Source of the DNA: Aquirhabdus sp.
GTDB taxonomy: Bacteria; Pseudomonadota; Gammaproteobacteria; Pseudomonadales; Moraxellaceae
Assembly (NCBI GenBank): GCA_030152425.1
Contig: JASLJP010000016.1
Location: 1 to 9,486 of the forward strand
DNA length: 9,486 nucleotides
Direction: 5' to 3'
In this document: one piece after another, positions 6,742 to 9,486 of the stretch
Position numbering within the stretch: position 1 is the first letter of the stretch
Layout: each line of letters opens with the position of its first letter
Notes under the pieces: model-generated
The model's input: the letters and a program-made list of their open reading frames with translations, nothing else
Database searches by the model: none
Told to the model about the DNA's origin: nothing
Translations under genes and position numbers: made by a program

Positions 6742-7698
6742 CTATTCTACATTGTCCGTGACCGAAGTGAGCCGTGCAAATGCGGGCGCGCTGGCAATGC
6801 CGTCATCTTCTTCAGGCGCGGCATTGCCATGAATCAGCTCATCCAGACGTGCCCGCGTGGCCAAAAACTCAGGGCTGGTCATTTGCCGCTCGGAGCGTGG
6901 ACGCGGGACGGGCACTTCGATGATCTCCTGTACCTCGCCCGGATGGGCTTTGAGCACCAAAATGCGGTCGGCCAGCAGGATCGCCTCATCCAGATCATGG
7001 GTGACGAACAAGATGGTGATGTCGATATTGCGCCAGATTTCGAGCAGATGTTTTTGCATCTTGCAGCGGGTTTGGGCATCGAGTGCGCCAAAAGGCTCGT
7101 CCATGAGTAAGATGCGCGGCTCATTGACCAAGGCTCGGGCGATGGCGACACGCTGTTTCATGCCCCCCGATAGCTGGTGTGGATAGGCATCGGCAAAACT
7201 CGCCAGACCGATCAGGTCGAGCCACAGGAGCGCTGATTTCTCTGCTTCCAGTCGACCCTTACCACTCATCTCCAAACCGAACATCACGTTTTGTTTCACG
7301 GTCCGCCACGGAAACAGCGTATAGCCCTGAAACACCATGCCGCGGTCACGGCAGGGTCCTTCGACTGGCTCACCATCCAGCAGGACAGTCCCACCATCAT
7401 AGGTTTCAAGACCCGCAAGGATGCGGCTTAAGGTCGATTTGCCGCAGCCCGACGGGCCGATCACACAGACAAACTCACGGCGATAGATATCAAAGTTGAT
7501 GCCATTGAGCGCCAGTACTTTGCCTTGCGTGGTTTCAAAGTGCTTTACCAGTCCGCGGATTTCGAGGATGATTTTGCGCTGGTAGAGTTTTTCAAAGCGG
7601 GCTTTGACCTCGGGTGACTGGAGGTGGTAGTCGGGCAAGAAAGAAGGCAGTGCCTCATGTGCCCGTGCGGAATCTTCAATTGCTGCAATGTCATTCAT
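6742..7698 (-). CDS. ABC transporter ATPase, nitrate/sulfonate/taurine type
   Basis: This cytoplasmic ATPase powers the import system encoded with it. The 318-residue product has a complete nucleotide-binding domain: Walker A GPSGCGKST (81-89), Q-loop Gln124, signature LSGGM (176-180), Walker B ILLMDEP (196-202, Glu201), GALD D-loop and switch His234. The style (GMVFQGYTLFPWRTV, HDLDEAILLADR) is that of SsuB/TauB/NrtD. Odd for this family, about 45 charged residues precede the core, which begins near ILEIRGL at 44, and about 35 acidic/alanine-rich residues end the chain. Start: GAGGAG (the complement of 7706-7711) lies 7 nt before ATG 7698. The in-frame TTG at 7713 lies upstream of that site and is rejected. 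The gene follows the permease after an 11-nt gap. The substrate cannot be deduced from the ATPase. Confidence 0.94.
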   Translation of the reverse strand: MNDIAAIEDSARAHEALPSFLPDYHLQSPEVKARFEKLYQRKIILEIRGLVKHFETTQGKVLALNGINFDIYRREFVCVIGPSGCGKSTLSRILAGLETYDGGTVLLDGEPVEGPCRDRGMVFQGYTLFPWRTVKQNVMFGLEMSGKGRLEAEKSALLWLDLIGLASFADAYPHQLSGGMKQRVAIARALVNEPRILLMDEPFGALDAQTRCKMQKHLLEIWRNIDITILFVTHDLDEAILLADRILVLKAHPGEVQEIIEVPVPRPRSERQMTSPEFLATRARLDELIHGNAAPEEDDGIASAPAFARLTSVTDNVE

Positions 7699-7709
7699 GT
7701 TCAAACTCC

Positions 7710-8660
7710 TCAACGACTCTTATCCCAGGGGAACAAACGGCGGCCTAGCCATGCCAGCAGCAAGTCGATACCGAGCCCGATCAGCCCGATCATGATGATT
7801 GCGGCATAGACATTGTCAAAGTGCTGGTAGCGAGCCTGTTGGGTGATAAACCAGGTAATCCCTGAGCTGGTGCCGATCAGTTCAGCGACGATCAAATAGG
7901 TCCACGCCCACCCCAAAAGGATGCGTTGGTCACGATACAGATCTGGGAGGATGCCCGGCACCACTACCTGCAGCAACAAGCGGCGACGTGTCGCACCGAG
8001 GGTCAGCGCGGCTTCCATCAAGCCGACCTCCAGCTTGCGCGTGGTGTTGGCGATGATCAGGATTTGCTGAAACAAGGTGCCGATGACGATGATCGCGATC
8101 TTGGGGCCATCATAGATGCCCAAAATCGCCACCATCAGTGCGCCAAAGGCTGGTGCGGGCAGATAGCGGAAGAATTCGACAAACGGCTCGGTCAGCCGTG
8201 AGATGGTCGGCGAAGTCCCGCACAGGATCGCCAGCGGTACCCCGATCAGCGATGAAATAAAGAAGGCATAAAACACGGTCTTGATACTGTGCCAGAGGCT
8301 CTGATGCAGCCATGGATCACCTTGCTGTGGGGGAGCTGTGGTGAAGGCGGTATAGAACGCCTCGGCGACCTGATGTGGAGCAGGGAGATAGACTGGATTG
8401 GCCGGGATACCTTGCGGCAGCGGCTGACCTTGCGCTTGCATGGTCGCGCGCTCATCAGCGAAGGTTGCGCGGTCGGTGCGCATGTCTTTTTCAAAATAGC
8501 TGACCGCGCCCGGATCAGTGATCTGCACCAAGGGATGCCAAATAAACGGGAGATAGCTCACCGCACACCACAGCAGGATGGGCAATAAAAACGAGGCGAG
8601 CCCTAAGCCCCAATGGGTGTGCTTAGAGAGCTTGGCGTGCGGATTATAGGCTCGCGCCAT
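7710..8660 (-). CDS. ABC transporter permease, TauC/SsuC-like, with extra loop
   Basis: This inner-membrane permease belongs to the binding-protein-dependent family. The 316-residue product has a first helix at about 19-37. The TauC/SsuC-like YLPAPHQVAEAF segment comes only at about 91, followed by further helices. The EAA coupling motif at about 216-239 (EAALTLGATRRR, then GILP) contacts the ATPase. TauC and SsuC are usually about 260-275 residues. The excess is mainly a polar segment of about 50 residues (roughly 38-90, including FEKDMRTDRATFADERATM) between helix 1 and the LPAP motif. ATG 8660 has AGGAAG (the complement of 8669-8674) 8 nt upstream. It sits between the binding-protein and ATPase genes, as expected for one transporter. 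The substrate is unknown; candidates within the superfamily include sulfonates, taurine, nitrate, bicarbonate and pyrimidine precursors. Confidence 0.92.
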   Translation of the reverse strand: MARAYNPHAKLSKHTHWGLGLASFLLPILLWCAVSYLPFIWHPLVQITDPGAVSYFEKDMRTDRATFADERATMQAQGQPLPQGIPANPVYLPAPHQVAEAFYTAFTTAPPQQGDPWLHQSLWHSIKTVFYAFFISSLIGVPLAILCGTSPTISRLTEPFVEFFRYLPAPAFGALMVAILGIYDGPKIAIIVIGTLFQQILIIANTTRKLEVGLMEAALTLGATRRRLLLQVVVPGILPDLYRDQRILLGWAWTYLIVAELIGTSSGITWFITQQARYQHFDNVYAAIIMIGLIGLGIDLLLAWLGRRLFPWDKSR

Positions 8661-8716
8661 AATGAAAACTTCCTAGTCTAGCGGTGACGTGTATACGGTA
8701 ACGATAATCGAGGTAG

Positions 8717-8757
8717 ACCCGCATGTGCAGCCATGGCATTGATGGCAGCACACGGGT
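8717..8757 (-). repeat. Intercistronic hairpin between binding-protein and permease genes
   Basis: An imperfect inverted repeat forms a stem of three 5-bp blocks: 8717-8721 with 8753-8757, 8724-8728 with 8748-8752, and 8730-8734 with 8742-8746. It has a 2-nt bulge (8722-8723), an A-A mismatch (8729/8747) and a 7-nt loop (8735-8741). It starts 10 nt past the binding-protein stop codon and ends 56 nt before the permease start. No U-tract follows on the minus-strand transcript, so it is not a normal intrinsic terminator. Hairpins at this position often protect the binding-protein mRNA from 3' decay, which would make that protein more abundant than the membrane parts; that role is inferred. The rest of 8661-8767 shows only the permease ribosome site. 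Confidence 0.6.
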
Positions 8758-8767
8758 GAGGAGCGGG

Positions 8768-9486
8768 TTACTTCCCGTTGACCACTTTCGGGTCGATGAG
8801 GCCATCAACTGGCTGCGCAGTTTTGTAGATGCCTTGTTCGATATTAAATTTATCGACGAAATACGACGATCCATAGAGGGAGTTAAAGCCTTGTGCTTTG
8901 ACCATCACCCCTTTGTTATTGCTCAGATTAAGCAAATGAGTGCCATTGAGCAGTTTTTTATAGCTCTCGGGTGTGATGCCGCCGCCTGAACGTGCCGCCA
9001 TGATTTTGAGCGCATCGGGCTGTGTTTTCGGATCTTGGATATAGGCTACGACCTTGTCCCAAACGCCTGCCAGTTTGACCCAATCGGCGCGGTGGCTATT
9101 GAGGCTGGCCGGGGTGACGGCGATGACATCATAGATCAGTCCGGGTGCATCGGCAGATGTGTAGATCGGGTGTGAGCCGGGGGACGACTTGAGGGCTTGA
9201 CCGGCGACGGGCTGCCAGACACCGACCGCGGCGACACTGCCGGAGGCCAGAATCTGTGGCAGTTCATTGGTTTTGGCATTGACCAGCTTGACCGATTTGA
9301 TCGGCACACCGGCTTTTTGCAAGCCATTGACCAACAGTAAGTGGTCGACCAAGCCACTTTCTACGGCGACCGATTTCCCCGCGAGGTCTTTCAGTGATTT
9401 GACACCGGATTTTCCGATGATCATGTCATTGCCGCTGGAGTAGTCGGTGGCCAGAATCATGATGCCTTTGCCACCGGCCGAGCCGG
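8768..9486 (-). CDS. Periplasmic substrate-binding protein, TauA/SsuA/NMT1-like, C-terminal part
   Basis: The frame is open to the right edge, so the signal peptide and first lobe lie outside the window; 238 residues are visible. Reading in: GGKGIMILATDYSSGNDMII, then GVKSLKDLAGKSVAVESG (the family's start of the second lobe) and AVGVWQPVAGQAL, where the W-x-P element is typical of NMT1/TauA-type proteins. A later helical part (PDALKIMAARSGGGITPESY) and an end at DPKVVNGK follow. Such proteins capture small anions or amines, such as taurine, alkanesulfonates, nitrate or thiamine precursors, and hand them to the permease. The visible part does not decide the ligand. It is first of the four minus-strand genes seen, and its promoter lies outside the window. 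The methionine at 9460 is internal. Confidence 0.9.
   Translation of the reverse strand, partial: GSAGGKGIMILATDYSSGNDMIIGKSGVKSLKDLAGKSVAVESGLVDHLLLVNGLQKAGVPIKSVKLVNAKTNELPQILASGSVAAVGVWQPVAGQALKSSPGSHPIYTSADAPGLIYDVIAVTPASLNSHRADWVKLAGVWDKVVAYIQDPKTQPDALKIMAARSGGGITPESYKKLLNGTHLLNLSNNKGVMVKAQGFNSLYGSSYFVDKFNIEQGIYKTAQPVDGLIDPKVVNGK

Noticed and set aside
6709..7186. Plus-strand open frames opposite the ATPase gene
   Set aside because: They are antisense to an ATPase with all catalytic motifs, have no ribosome site, and show no recognisable domain.
8644..8874. Minus-strand open frame covering the gap between binding-protein and permease genes
   Set aside because: It overlaps the true binding-protein C-terminus in another frame and runs through the hairpin and the permease ribosome site. 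The translation resembles nothing.

Overview
The window comes from a moderately GC-rich gammaproteobacterial chromosome. The adenylate kinase reads very much like the Acinetobacter/Moraxellaceae form, which points to a relative of that family. This is an impression from the protein sequence, not a computed phylogeny. There is no plasmid, phage, transposon, tRNA, rRNA or CRISPR signal, and nearly every base lies in or next to a recognisable gene.

Layout, left to right. (1) The 3' end of a DUF445 membrane-protein gene (+) runs in from the left edge and ends in a strong intrinsic terminator. (2) A four-gene cytochrome c maturation block ccmF-ccmG-ccmH-ccmI (+) spans about 732-5298. Every junction inside it overlaps, so it looks like one translationally coupled operon. 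It holds the haem lyase half of System I: CcmF and CcmH/CcmI ligate haem, and CcmG with CcmH handles apocytochrome thiols. The ABC/haem-delivery half (ccmABCDE) is not here; a DUF445 gene lies upstream of ccmF instead. (3) adk (+) follows after a 194-nt AT-rich leader and ends at a hairpin usable from both sides. (4) Converging on it is a minus-strand operon that enters from the right edge: a TauA/SsuA/NMT1-like periplasmic binding protein (5' end missing), then a permease, an ATPase, and last a NikR-like ribbon-helix-helix/ACT regulator.

The most unusual part is region 4. The transporter belongs to the nitrate/sulfonate/taurine/bicarbonate (TauABC/SsuABC/NrtABCD) superfamily. Its permease carries an extra segment of about 50 residues after the first membrane helix, and its ATPase has an N-terminal extension of about 45 residues, so it is not an ordinary TauABC. 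The partner regulator has the NikR fold and an ungapped match to the E. coli NikR metal-site region, but three of the four high-affinity nickel ligands are replaced (H76 by Tyr, H89 by Gln, C95 by Val). This suggests a NikR-derived regulator that senses something other than square-planar nickel, possibly tied to the transporter's unknown substrate. Regions 1-3 are ordinary housekeeping genes.
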